A DNA stretch of 64,000 nucleotides, taken from JADLGL01 sp963732865 (GTDB lineage: Bacteria; Pseudomonadota; Alphaproteobacteria; Rhizobiales; Kaistiaceae). The notes beneath the pieces were generated by a model. That model was not told the origin of the DNA and did not search any database. It saw only the letters and a list, made by a program, of their open reading frames with translations. Of this stretch, positions 8,976 to 17,906 are shown in pieces. The DNA lies in the NCBI GenBank assembly GCA_963732865.1, contig CAVTBC010000001.1, positions 700,516 to 764,515 on the forward strand, given 5' to 3'. Within the stretch, counting starts at the first letter, position 1; each line of letters begins with the position of its first letter. The translations under genes and the position numbers were made by a program.

Positions 8976-9782
8976 GCGGATTTCCGCCCTTCAAGCGCGG
9001 TGAGGACACCGTCCGTGTCGGTGACGAAGCCGAAGCACTTCTTCACGTTCCAGATCGTCGCCTCGGTGCAGAAATCCGGCGACGAGGTGGCGCAGCAATC
9101 GGTGACGAGGATGCAGCCATAGCCGAGGAAATTGGCGTCGGTCAGGGAGTGCAGGACGCACTGGTCGATGTTGACGCCGGCGAACAGGATCGAGCGGATA
9201 CCCAGATTGCGCAGGATCGAATCGAGCGGCGTGTCCCAGAATCCGCTGATGCGATATTTGTCGACCATGATGTCGTCGGGCTCGGGCGCCAGTTCGTCGA
9301 CTACCGCCGCCGCCCAGGAATCCTTCGTCAGCACCGGAGCGCCGTTGGCCGGGCAGCGGATCGGCGAGGCCGACGCCCTCGCCTTTCGGCTTGTAGAGGT
9401 GGATCTGGTTGGGCGGCATGTTGGCGAGGTCCGGCCGGACGCCCCAGTTGACCCAGATGACCGGCACATCCGCCTTTCGCAGTTCCGGCAGGAGACGGCG
9501 CAGCGGTTCGATCGGCGCACGGTCGGATCCATAGTCGCCGCCTATTGAATCGACCCAGCCGTCCTTGGCGCAGAAATCGTTCTGCATATCGATGATGACG
9601 ATCGCCGTCCGGTTGAGATCGATTGAGACGTATTGCGGCTCGCTCAAAATGCGGATCGGACGCGGCGGCGGTACGGGCAACGCCATGTCGACTTCCTCTT
9701 CCGTCGCCCACCATTGCGTGGCGGCGCCTCTTCCGAGCGGGCCGCCGAGTGACTGGATGGGTGCAAGTTTGGGGTTCGCCAT
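8972..9782 (-). pseudogene. Isochorismatase-like cysteine hydrolase, interrupted by one frameshift
   Basis: A strong AGGAGGT ribosome site precedes ATG 9782 (MANPKLAPIQSLGG). The first frame carries AIVIIDMQNDF (catalytic Asp) and runs to GLADPLPG near 9350. The protein then continues one base out of frame as NGAPVLTKDSWAAAVVDEL, VDKYRISGF (catalytic Lys) and GVNIDQCVLHS (catalytic Cys). Removing one base from the GGCC at about 9349-9352 restores LPGNGAPVL, giving about 269 residues with a complete Asp-Lys-Cys triad. Relatives hydrolyse C-N bonds, as in N-carbamoyl compounds or ureidoacrylate. It is the first gene of the leftward operon. The indel may be an assembly error. Confidence 0.82.
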
Positions 9783-9907
9783 TGCCGTACCTCCTGCGAA
9801 TTCGGTCGTGCACAACAGGCTGCAATTTGCCTGCCATCCGTTGTTTTCCGCGGTCCTCTCGACCATCCCGCCATCGCCTGCACAAAGCCTCGTCAAGGCG
9901 CGCCTAG

Positions 9908-9925
9908 TAAATAATCACTTATTTA
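9908..9925. promoter_or_regulatory. Palindromic candidate operator in the divergent promoter region
   Basis: The sequence TAAATAATCACTTATTTA is a perfect inverted repeat with 7-bp arms and a 4-bp centre. It lies in the AT-rich gap between the cysteine hydrolase start (9782) and the BMP binding-protein start (10072). Its core matches the repeat at 7023-7036. The placement suits a repressor that controls both directions; the TetR product encoded at 7077-7764 is the obvious candidate. Confidence 0.5.
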
Positions 9926-10071
9926 ACTCCGGCGACGACACGGGGCAATTATCCGTTGATTTTCAATCTCATTTCGATGTGGCACAGGCCTTGCGACAGA
10001 AACATCCGTCAGTTCCCACTCGGGGAACGCGCCATCACCAACCGCCTCTTGAAGATCAAGGATCACACATC

Positions 10072-11046
10072 ATGCTGAGACGCCGCTCCTTCCTCGCCGG
10101 TGTTCTGATCGCGGGGGCCGTCGCCCTCAGCCCAGCGATACCGGCCAGCGCACAACAGACATTCCACATCGGGATTCTCATCCCCGGCTCCATCTCCGAC
10201 AAGGGCTGGATGGAATCCGGATATGACGGGCTCGTCGCCGCCCAAGAGAAATATGGCGACCAGATCCAAGTGCAGATGATCGAGAACATTGCCGACGCCG
10301 ACATGGTGCAGGCGATCACCCAGCTTGCCATCGGCAACGATCTTGTCATCGGTGTCGGCGGTCAAACGCAGGCGGCGGTCTATGAAGTTGCCGAACGCTT
10401 CCCCGCCGTGTCCTTCTCGATCGTCGGCGGCAATGCCGGCACCGAAGCGGCGAACGTCGCGGGCTATGACGTCAAGCAGGCCGAGGTCGCGTTCCTCGCC
10501 GGCGCTGCCGCCGCGATGCTGACGCAGACCGGCGTCATCTCCTATGTCGGCGGTTTGGAGATCCCGTCGATCGTCAATGCCGGTACCGAGTTCGCCAACG
10601 GCGCGCACTACATCAACCCGGACATCAACGTCATCGTGAACTTCACGGGCGATTTCGACGATGTCACCGGCGCGCATGAAGCGACCCTGGCGGCCATCGC
10701 CCAGGGCGCAGACATCCACTACCACATCCTCAATCTCGGCCTCCGCGGCATGGAGCAGGCGGCGACCGAAGAGGGCACCCACATCATCGGCGGCTACACC
10801 AACCGCTGCGGCACCGACCCGCTCTACATCGCCTATTCGGTGACGGGCGTCGGCTTCCAGGTGCAATACGCGATCGATCAGTTCGTAGCTGGCACGTGGA
10901 CTGCAGGGTACCGTCCGTTCGGTCTCGCGATGGGTCCAGAGGCTTCCGACATGATCGTGTGCACCTCCACGCCGGAAATCGATGCGACGCTCGAGGAGAT
11001 CAAGCAGAAGATCCTCTCCGGCGAGATCTCCGTGCTCGAAGGCTAG
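10072..11046 (+). CDS. BMP-family ABC transporter substrate-binding protein
   Basis: A 324-residue periplasmic binding protein of the BMP (basic membrane protein / PnrA-like) family, whose members usually bind purine nucleosides or related compounds. Residues 1-27 form a signal peptide with a twin-arginine-like RRRSFLAG and an SAQQ cleavage region. The mature start FHIGILIPGSISDKGWMESG and GVGGQTQAAVYEVAERFP are typical. The ATG at 10072 is the first start with a signal peptide; the open frame upstream is not coding. It is the first gene of a seven-gene rightward series and abuts the ATPase gene with no gap. It probably shares regulation with the divergent hydrolase operon. Confidence 0.93.
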   Translation: MLRRRSFLAGVLIAGAVALSPAIPASAQQTFHIGILIPGSISDKGWMESGYDGLVAAQEKYGDQIQVQMIENIADADMVQAITQLAIGNDLVIGVGGQTQAAVYEVAERFPAVSFSIVGGNAGTEAANVAGYDVKQAEVAFLAGAAAAMLTQTGVISYVGGLEIPSIVNAGTEFANGAHYINPDINVIVNFTGDFDDVTGAHEATLAAIAQGADIHYHILNLGLRGMEQAATEEGTHIIGGYTNRCGTDPLYIAYSVTGVGFQVQYAIDQFVAGTWTAGYRPFGLAMGPEASDMIVCTSTPEIDATLEEIKQKILSGEISVLEG

Positions 11047-12672
11047 ATGTCCACTGTGACAGCCACTGTCGCCCATGTGCCTCCGCCGTCACCGGCGGGG
11101 GCACAGCCCTTGTTTGAAATGACCGGCATCACCAAGCGGTTCGGCAATTTCACCGCTCTGGACTCCGTCGATCTCGCCTTCCGGCCAGGCGAAATCCAGT
11201 GCCTCCTCGGCGAGAACGGCGCCGGCAAGTCGACGCTGTGCAACATCATCTTCGGCGTGCATCAACCGGACGAAGGCACGATGCTGCTCAATGGCGAGCC
11301 GCATCGCCCGGCCAGCCCGCGCGCCGCGCTGGCTGCCGGCGTCGCGATGGTGCATCAGCATTTCAGCCTGGTCGACACGATGACCGTGGTCGACAATCTG
11401 TTGCTCGGGCGCGAGCGCGGCATCCTGAAGCGCAAGGTCTATGCGGAACGCCTGCGCGAACTGGCAGCGCAATATGAGCTGCCGCTCGAGCCTTTCGCCA
11501 AGGTGGAGGATCTGTCGATCGGCGAGCGCCAGCGCGTCGAGATCGTCAAATGCCTGATGGTCGAACCGCGCCTCCTGATTCTCGACGAGCCGACGGCTGT
11601 CCTGCTCCCCGACGAAATCCAGGCTCTCTTCAAGGTCTGCCGCCGCGTCGCCTCCGAGGGCTGCGCCATCGTGCTGGTGACCCACAAGCTGGCCGAACTG
11701 AAGCAGGTCGCCGACTGCGTCACCGTGCTCCGCCACGGAAAGATCGTGGCGCGGTCGAACGAACCGGCCGCCGACATGGACCGGCTGGTATCGGCGATGA
11801 TCCAGCGCGAGCTCGGCAGCCTCGGCGCCGCTGCCGCCGTCCTCGGCGTGGCGCAGGAGGAGGGCGAAGTGGAGCGCCCCCCGCAAAACGTCGTGCCGCT
11901 GCGGCCCGAACCCTCCGCCGATGCGAAGACTGACGCGGTGGTGATCGACGGCCTGACCGTCGTCGACAGCGCGAAGACGACGCGCCTCGACAATTTCACT
12001 GTGGTGCTGAAGCCCGGCGAGATCGTCGGTATCGCCGGCGTCGAAGGGAACGGCCAGACTGAGCTTGGCCTCGCCCTCGCCGGCATGATGCCGATCGACG
12101 ACGGCCGTTATTTCGTCCGCGACACCGAACTCACCAACCGGAGCCCGAAGGAGATCACCGCGGCGGGCGTCGGCATCGTGCCGGAGGACCGGCATCGCGT
12201 CGGCTGCATCCTCGGCATGTCGCTCTACGAGAATCTCTATCTCAACCAGACCGGTCGCTTCACACGCTTCGGCGTCCTCAACCGGCGCGGCATGCGCCAC
12301 GACGCGGCCGATCTGATGACGCGCTTCGACATCCGCGCGCCGGGGCCGGAGGTCGCGTTCGCCAGCCTCTCGGGCGGCAATCAGCAAAAGGCCGTCCTGG
12401 CGCGCGAGATGGTGCCCGACAATCTCGTCTTCCTCGTCGCCGCCCAGCCGACGCGCGGTCTCGATGTCGGCGCCGTCGAGGCGGTTTACGGGCTCATTCG
12501 CGAGGCCTGCAATCGTGGCGTGGCAGTGCTTCTCATCTCGTCCGAGCTCGACGAGATCATCGCCGTCGCCGACCGCATCCTGGTGATGTATCGCGGCAAG
12601 GTCATCGGCGAGCGTCCTGGCAGCATCGAGCATCGCGACGCCATCGGCGCGATGATGGCGGGGAACGTGTGA
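11047..12672 (+). CDS. ABC transporter ATP-binding protein with two nucleotide-binding domains (BMP system)
   Basis: A 541-residue double ATPase like those of sugar and nucleoside importers. The first domain has Walker A GENGAGKST (55-63), signature LSIGERQRVEIV and Walker B RLLILDEPTA. The second has the weaker Walker A GVEGNGQTE usual for this family, signature LSGGNQQK and a Walker B-like region AAQPTRGLDVG in place of the standard DEP. It starts directly after the binding-protein stop and overlaps the first permease by one base. The linker near 275-305 is longer and more charged than usual. Confidence 0.95.
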   Translation: MSTVTATVAHVPPPSPAGAQPLFEMTGITKRFGNFTALDSVDLAFRPGEIQCLLGENGAGKSTLCNIIFGVHQPDEGTMLLNGEPHRPASPRAALAAGVAMVHQHFSLVDTMTVVDNLLLGRERGILKRKVYAERLRELAAQYELPLEPFAKVEDLSIGERQRVEIVKCLMVEPRLLILDEPTAVLLPDEIQALFKVCRRVASEGCAIVLVTHKLAELKQVADCVTVLRHGKIVARSNEPAADMDRLVSAMIQRELGSLGAAAAVLGVAQEEGEVERPPQNVVPLRPEPSADAKTDAVVIDGLTVVDSAKTTRLDNFTVVLKPGEIVGIAGVEGNGQTELGLALAGMMPIDDGRYFVRDTELTNRSPKEITAAGVGIVPEDRHRVGCILGMSLYENLYLNQTGRFTRFGVLNRRGMRHDAADLMTRFDIRAPGPEVAFASLSGGNQQKAVLAREMVPDNLVFLVAAQPTRGLDVGAVEAVYGLIREACNRGVAVLLISSELDEIIAVADRILVMYRGKVIGERPGSIEHRDAIGAMMAGNV

Positions 12673-13775
12673 TGACGGTCGAAGCCGCCACGCCCGCCGC
12701 GATCCGCCCGCGCATCACGATTGGGTCCGTGCTCAGCAATCCGGTCCTGCTGCCGATCATCGCCGTGTTCTCGGCGCTGCTGTTCGGCCTGCTCCTCATC
12801 GTCGCGCTCGGCGTGCCGATGAGCGAGGCAATCCAAGCCTTCTTCAAGGGCGCCTTCGGCAACTCCTATACGATCGCCGTGTCGCTCAACCGCGCGGTCA
12901 TCTTCGCGCTGGTCGGCCTCGGCTTCATCATCGCCAACCGCGCCAACCTCACCAATGTCGGCGGCGAAGGTCAGATCGCGATGGGCGGTGTCGCTGCGGC
13001 CGCGGTCGCTATCTATGGCGGCGTCGCCGATCTTCCGCTCGGCCTCGCCTTCATCCTGCCGATGATCGCCGCGTCGATCGCGGGCGCGGCCTGGGGCAGC
13101 ATCGCCGGCGTGCTCAAGGCGAAGGCCGGCACCAACGAGGTTATCTCGACGCTGCTCCTGTCCTTCATCGCGGTGTGGTTGCTCTATTGGTCGATCCAGT
13201 CGGTGAACCTCCTGCGGCGGCCGATGACGAGTTCGGCGACCTTGCCGGAATCCCTCCCCGTTCCGCATTCGACCGAGCTGCCGCTCCTCACCGGCTCACC
13301 GGCGACGCCGATCACCATCGGCATTCTTGTCGCCGGCGTGCTCGCTATCGGCGTAGCGTTCCTGCTCAACCGCTCGGTGTTCGGCTTCCGGCTGCGCGCC
13401 GTCGGCTTCAACCCGGTCGCTGCCGCGCGGGCCGGCATCAAGGACGGCCGCATCGCCATCTCGGCGTTGGCCATCGCCGGTGCCTTCGGCGGCCTTGCCG
13501 GTGCGATGATGCTTCTCGGCGAGCAGCATGTGCTGAAGGCCGGCTTTTCGTCGGGCTACGGCTTCGACGGTCTCGTCGTCGGCCTCCTTGCCCGAGGTTC
13601 GGTGGTCGGCGTCCTTGCCGGATCTCTGCTGTTCGGCTTCCTCCGCTCGGCCGGCATCACCATGGAAATGTTGGCCGGCATCCCCTCAGCACTGGTCGAT
13701 GTCGTGCAAGGCATCATCGTCGTTGCCATCGCCGGGGCCGCCTATTGGATGACCCGCGGGAGGCCGGCGCGATGA
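12672..13775 (+). CDS. ABC transporter permease, first subunit (BMP system)
   Basis: A 367-residue multi-helix permease of the branched BPD_transp_2 type found with BMP binding proteins. The motif region GLGFIIANRANLTNVGGEGQ is followed by GSIAGVLKAKAGTNEVIST. The ATG at 12672 overlaps the preceding TGA by one base; the adjacent GTG at 12669 is possible but less likely. It overlaps the second permease by four bases (ATGA). The two subunits would form the heterodimeric channel in the inner membrane. Confidence 0.93.
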   Translation: MTVEAATPAAIRPRITIGSVLSNPVLLPIIAVFSALLFGLLLIVALGVPMSEAIQAFFKGAFGNSYTIAVSLNRAVIFALVGLGFIIANRANLTNVGGEGQIAMGGVAAAAVAIYGGVADLPLGLAFILPMIAASIAGAAWGSIAGVLKAKAGTNEVISTLLLSFIAVWLLYWSIQSVNLLRRPMTSSATLPESLPVPHSTELPLLTGSPATPITIGILVAGVLAIGVAFLLNRSVFGFRLRAVGFNPVAAARAGIKDGRIAISALAIAGAFGGLAGAMMLLGEQHVLKAGFSSGYGFDGLVVGLLARGSVVGVLAGSLLFGFLRSAGITMEMLAGIPSALVDVVQGIIVVAIAGAAYWMTRGRPAR

Positions 13776-14692
13776 CCTGGGAGCTGTTTGCCGTCTTCAT
13801 CGGCTCGTCGATCCGCCTGTCGATCCCGCTGCTCCTCGCATCCGTCGGCGAGATGGTGAGCGAGCGGGCGGGCGTCCTCAATATGAGTATCGAGGGCTTC
13901 ATGCTGGTCGGGGCCTTTGCCGGCGCCGTCGGCTCGTGGGCGACGGGCAGTCCGATGTTCGGCGTCTTGTGCGGCATCGTCGCCGTCATGCCGGTCGCCT
14001 TCCTGCAGGCGTGGCTCTCGAACTCGCTGCGCGCCAACCAGATCGTCACCGGCATCGGCATCAACATCCTCGCCATCGGCGCCACCACCCTCGCCTATCG
14101 CGAGATCTTCGGCGCGCGGTCGCGCGAAATCATTCCCGGCTTCGACAAATGGAGCCCGCCGATCCTCGGCGACATTCCGATCTTCGGCGACGCCGTCTTC
14201 ACGCAGGTCTGGCTGGCCTATCTCGCCGTTGCGATCATCCTCGCCACCGGCTTCGTCCTCAAATACACAGCGATCGGCGTGGCGCTGCGCGCCGTCGGGC
14301 AAGACCCGCAGGCGGCGGAGAAATCGGGGCTGTCGGTCACCCGCATTCGCTATGGCGCGGTGATGTTCGCCGGCGCGACATCGGCGCTCGGCGGCGCCTT
14401 CCTGTCGATCGGCGACATCCACACCTTCACCGAAAACATGATCGGCGGCGCCGGCTATATCGCTATCGCGGCGGTCATCTTCGGCAATTGGAAGCTCGGG
14501 CGGACGGTCGTTGCCTGCCTCGTTTTCGGCACCGCCACGGCGCTGCAATTCCAATTGCCGGCGATGGGCGTCAACGTCCCGAACGCCCTCCTCATCATGT
14601 CGCCCTATCTCTTCGCCCTGCTCGCCGTCGCCGGTCTTGCCGGGCGTCAACAATCACCTGCGGCGCTCACCGTTCCCTATTGGGGGCGTTGA
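13772..14692 (+). CDS. ABC transporter permease, second subunit (BMP system)
   Basis: A 306-residue permease paired with the one before it. It begins MTWELFAVFIGSSIRLSIPL and contains SVGEMVSERAGVLNMSIEG and LRANQIVTGIGINILAIGA, both hallmarks of the second permease of nucleoside-type BMP importers. About eight membrane helices can be seen. The frame is open far upstream, but the ATG at 13772, overlapping the previous stop, is the natural start. The substrate is not fixed by sequence; purine-like or ureide compounds are the usual ligands of this class. Confidence 0.93.
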   Translation: MTWELFAVFIGSSIRLSIPLLLASVGEMVSERAGVLNMSIEGFMLVGAFAGAVGSWATGSPMFGVLCGIVAVMPVAFLQAWLSNSLRANQIVTGIGINILAIGATTLAYREIFGARSREIIPGFDKWSPPILGDIPIFGDAVFTQVWLAYLAVAIILATGFVLKYTAIGVALRAVGQDPQAAEKSGLSVTRIRYGAVMFAGATSALGGAFLSIGDIHTFTENMIGGAGYIAIAAVIFGNWKLGRTVVACLVFGTATALQFQLPAMGVNVPNALLIMSPYLFALLAVAGLAGRQQSPAALTVPYWGR

Positions 14693-14731
14693 GGCCAATG
14701 GCCAATCGCATCGAATGCTCGGAGCTCGGTC

Positions 14732-15994
14732 ATGACCACATCCTATGAAGGCCTTCATCCCGATATCGTCGCCGTGCTCAACGGCCTCGACCAATCGACG
14801 CGCGAGGTTAAGGACGGCGCCCGGGTGCTGCCGCCGGAGGCCTATGGCTCACCGGAGTTCTTCAAGTTCGAGAAGCACGCCGTATGGATGACGTCGTGGC
14901 TGTGCGTCGGACGTGAACAGCAGCTGCCCGAGCCCGGCGACTATCTCGCGGTCACGATCCTTGATGAGCCGCTGCTCGTCGTGCGCGGCGACGACATGCA
15001 GATCCGCGTGATGTCGGCGCTTTGCCGGCACCGCGGCCACGCGCTGAAGGAAAGCTGCTCGGGCCAGACGCGGCGCTTCGTCTGCCCCTATCATCATTGG
15101 AGCTACACGCTGACCGGCGACCTCGTCGGCGCGCCGCGCATGGAAGACGCGATCGAAGTGAAGCGCCTGCGCGAAGAGTCGCAGTTGCCGCTGCTCCGCA
15201 GCGAAATCTGGCACGGCTTCATCTTCATCAACTTCGACAGCGATGCGAAGCCGCTGGCGCCGAGCATGACCAAGCTCGAGCCCTATCTCGCCGGCTACGA
15301 TCTCGACAACATGGTGACCATCCCGCCGACGTTCGATGCCAATCCGGTGCCGTGGAACTGGAAGATCCTGCTCGAGAATTACATCGAGCCCTACCACACC
15401 GAATATGTGCATCCCGGCATCCACGACTTCGCGCCGTCGACCGGCGTCGAGTTCTCGGGCTGGAACGGCGACGACGACAATGTCATCGTCCGCTACGTGC
15501 CGTTCCTTGAACCGGATGGCGGCCTGACCGAACGCGGCTGGTCGGCGCCCGCGTCCTTCCCGCCGATCGAGACGCTCTCGCCGAAGCAGCGCCACCGCGT
15601 CGGCTTTGGCATGGTACCGCCGTCGATGAACATCATCTTCACGCCGGACATGCTGTGCTACGGCCTCATCTATCCGCTCGGACCGAAAAGCCTGACGGTC
15701 GGCGGCGGCCTGTTCACCGCCGGCGGCTGGTGCATGCCGAAATCGACCGTCGATCTCCCCGATTTCGACGAACGCGCGGCGCGGATGATGGAAGGCTCGC
15801 GACAGCTTGGCGAGCAGGACACTACGGTCAACGTCGCGATGCAGCGGGCGAAATCATCCGCCTTTGCGCCGCGCGGCAGACTGGCGCCGCTTGAGGAAAC
15901 CCTGGCCCAGTTCAACCGCTGGCTGGCGGCACGGTATCGGGCCGAAGCGGACCGGATGCTGGCGGCCGGCGATCACCGCGTCGCCGCGGAATAA
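14732..15994 (+). CDS. Rieske non-haem iron oxygenase, alpha subunit
   Basis: A 420-residue ring-hydroxylating or demethylating oxygenase. The Rieske [2Fe-2S] ligands are C98-R-H100 and C118-P-Y-H121. The mononuclear iron site is in ENYIEPYHTEYVHPG, with H222 and H227. The start is preceded by a GGAG-type site. It follows the BMP importer by 39 bp and so probably oxidises the imported compound, for example an N- or O-demethylation or hydroxylation. No ferredoxin or reductase subunit is adjacent, so it must borrow electrons from elsewhere. The substrate is unknown. Confidence 0.93.
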   Translation: MTTSYEGLHPDIVAVLNGLDQSTREVKDGARVLPPEAYGSPEFFKFEKHAVWMTSWLCVGREQQLPEPGDYLAVTILDEPLLVVRGDDMQIRVMSALCRHRGHALKESCSGQTRRFVCPYHHWSYTLTGDLVGAPRMEDAIEVKRLREESQLPLLRSEIWHGFIFINFDSDAKPLAPSMTKLEPYLAGYDLDNMVTIPPTFDANPVPWNWKILLENYIEPYHTEYVHPGIHDFAPSTGVEFSGWNGDDDNVIVRYVPFLEPDGGLTERGWSAPASFPPIETLSPKQRHRVGFGMVPPSMNIIFTPDMLCYGLIYPLGPKSLTVGGGLFTAGGWCMPKSTVDLPDFDERAARMMEGSRQLGEQDTTVNVAMQRAKSSAFAPRGRLAPLEETLAQFNRWLAARYRAEADRMLAAGDHRVAAE

Positions 15995-16025
15995 TCCGTG
16001 ACGCAATAGCCCGCCAATTCGTTTG

Positions 16026-16041
16026 GGGCCACGCTTGGCCC
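16026..16041 (+). terminator. Weak hairpin after the Rieske gene
   Basis: GGGCCA-CGCT-TGGCCC forms a 6-bp stem with a tetraloop followed by TTCTTGTT. It lies 31 bp past the Rieske stop and 60 bp before the next gene. It could terminate or attenuate, but the T tract is interrupted. Confidence 0.35.
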
Positions 16042-16102
16042 TTCTTGTTCCGGCGACCGGCATCGGCCGCCCATCCGCTCTTGCCATATCGTTCGGGAAA
16101 TC

Positions 16103-17074
16103 ATGCGCTTCACCATCGACCCGTTTACCGTCGCGCTCCTGTCGGCCGTTCTGCTCGGCGCCATCCTGCCCGCCGATGGCGGTTTCGCCGACGTGCTCGG
16201 GATGGTCGCCGATATCGCCATCGGCCTGGTCTTCTTTCTGCACGGCGCGCGGCTGCACCCGGAGGTCGTTCTCGCCGGGATCAAGCATTGGCGCCTGCAC
16301 GGCTTCATTCTTGTCACGACGTTCGTCGTCTATCCGTTGCTCGGACTTGCGGTGACGAGCCTCATGCCCTCGTCCGTCGCGGTGCCGCTGGTGACCGGTC
16401 TTCTGTTCCTCTGCCTGCTGCCGTCGACGGTACAGTCATCGATCGCCCTCACCTCCGTGGCTGGCGGCAACGTCGTTGCCGCCGTCTGTTCCGCCACCGC
16501 CTCGAACATCCTCGGCATGTTCCTGACGCCCGTCGCTGTCGGGCTGCTGCTGCATCAGAGCGGCGTCGGGCTGTCCTTCAGCAGCATCGGACCGATCCTC
16601 TACCAGCTGCTGCTGCCGTTCATCGCCGGCCAGTTGCTGCAGCCCTTCATCGGCAATTTCGTGCGGGCGCAGCGGAAGCTCCTGTCCTTCGTCGATCGCG
16701 GCGCCATCCTGCTGGTCGTCTATCTCGCCTTCTCCGCGGCAGTCGTGGCGGGCATCTGGACGCAACTTTCCGTTTCCTCGCTGATCATCGTGATCGTGGC
16801 TTGCGCGATCCTGCTGGCGAGCGTCGTCGCCATCACGGCGTTCGGTTCGCGGTATTTCGGCTTCTCGCGCGAGGATCAGGTCGCCATCGTCTTTTGCGGC
16901 TCGCTGAAGAGCCTCGTCTCCGGCATCCCGATCGCCAACGTCCTCTTCGCCGGACCGGACCTCGGCCTGATCGTGCTGCCGCTGATGCTGTTCCACCAGA
17001 TCCAGCTGATCTCATCGGCGTTCATCGCGCGGCGCTATGCGAGCAAACCCAGCCTCCTCGTCGAGGAGAGCTGA
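16103..17074 (+). CDS. SBF-like (bile acid:sodium symporter superfamily) transporter
   Basis: A 323-residue protein of about ten helices matching the SBF_like/YfeH branch of the bile acid:sodium symporter superfamily: PFTVALLSAVLLGAILPA, then VFFLHGARLHPE, LPSTVQSSIALTSVAGGN and a C-terminal EDQVAIVFCGSLKSLVSGIP. It would move an organic anion or other solute through the inner membrane. Its place after the Rieske oxygenase suggests export or uptake of a substrate or product of the same pathway, but this is inference. A weak hairpin precedes it. Confidence 0.88.
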   Translation: MRFTIDPFTVALLSAVLLGAILPADGGFADVLGMVADIAIGLVFFLHGARLHPEVVLAGIKHWRLHGFILVTTFVVYPLLGLAVTSLMPSSVAVPLVTGLLFLCLLPSTVQSSIALTSVAGGNVVAAVCSATASNILGMFLTPVAVGLLLHQSGVGLSFSSIGPILYQLLLPFIAGQLLQPFIGNFVRAQRKLLSFVDRGAILLVVYLAFSAAVVAGIWTQLSVSSLIIVIVACAILLASVVAITAFGSRYFGFSREDQVAIVFCGSLKSLVSGIPIANVLFAGPDLGLIVLPLMLFHQIQLISSAFIARRYASKPSLLVEES

Positions 17075-17122
17075 GCGGATCGCCGACTATGCCGCTCGCC
17101 CCAACCGGCGTAGTGATCAGGC

Positions 17123-17746
17123 GTGAGCTCCTTTCTGCTGCACGCAACCGTGGCCCTGCTGGTGGCGATCGACCCGATCGGTCTCGCCCCGATCTTCGTC
17201 GCCCTCACCGACGGCAGGCCAAGCGAAGCCCGGAAGCGGATCGCCCTCCTCGCCAGCATTATCGCGGCATGTGTGCTGATCGGCGCCTCGATCTTCGGTA
17301 GCTGGCTTCTCGGCGCGCTTGGCATATCGCTGCCGGCCTTCCGTATCGCGGGCGGCCTTCTCCTCTTCGTCATCGCCTTCGAGATGTTGTTCGACCTTCG
17401 CGAAAGGCGACGGTCGGCGACGATCGATCCAGAAGCCGCCGCGGACCATGACAGCATCGCCGCCTTCCCGCTCGCCATCCCATTGATCGCCGGACCCGCC
17501 GCCATCTCGGCGGTGATCCTTCTCGGCTCGCAGGCGCCGGACACGCTGTCGGTGGTTGGGCTCGATGCCATCATCGCGGCCCTTGTCGGCGTCTGCTTCG
17601 CCGTCTTCCTGCTCGCTGATCGGATCGACCGGCTGATGGGAAGAACCGGCCGCATCATCGTCAGCCGCCTCCTCGGGCTCATCCTGGCTGCGCTCGCGGT
17701 TCAATTCGTCGCCGATGGCATCCAGCAGTTCACGGCGGCCAGCTAA
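17123..17746 (+). CDS. MarC family integral membrane protein
   Basis: A 207-residue protein with six predicted helices and the MarC/UPF0056 signature: LLVAIDPIGLAPIFVALT, FRIAGGLLLFVIAFEMLF and AFPLAIPLIAGPAAISAVIL. The biochemical role of the family is not established; E. coli MarC is not needed for multidrug resistance despite its name. The start is a GTG at 17123, 49 bp after the transporter. It is the last gene of the rightward series. Confidence 0.9.
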   Translation: MSSFLLHATVALLVAIDPIGLAPIFVALTDGRPSEARKRIALLASIIAACVLIGASIFGSWLLGALGISLPAFRIAGGLLLFVIAFEMLFDLRERRRSATIDPEAAADHDSIAAFPLAIPLIAGPAAISAVILLGSQAPDTLSVVGLDAIIAALVGVCFAVFLLADRIDRLMGRTGRIIVSRLLGLILAALAVQFVADGIQQFTAAS

Positions 17747-17906
17747 TCGCACCCGGCCAGCGGCCGCCGCAACGGGTCAAGACATCGCCAGAAATAGTTC
17801 GCCAGTTGACCCCTATTGCACGCCAAGCCAATCGGCGCTTTGCTGAGCGTTCGCGCTGGGAGCCGACTTGGCGGTTTCCCAGCTTTACTATGGGGGAAGT
17901 CAAACC

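Noticed and set aside
11089..12633. 514-residue open frame antisense to the BMP ATPase gene
   Set aside because: It is a high-GC antisense shadow. The plus-strand frame has all ABC motifs, while the antisense product is rich in His, Arg and Asp with no family features.
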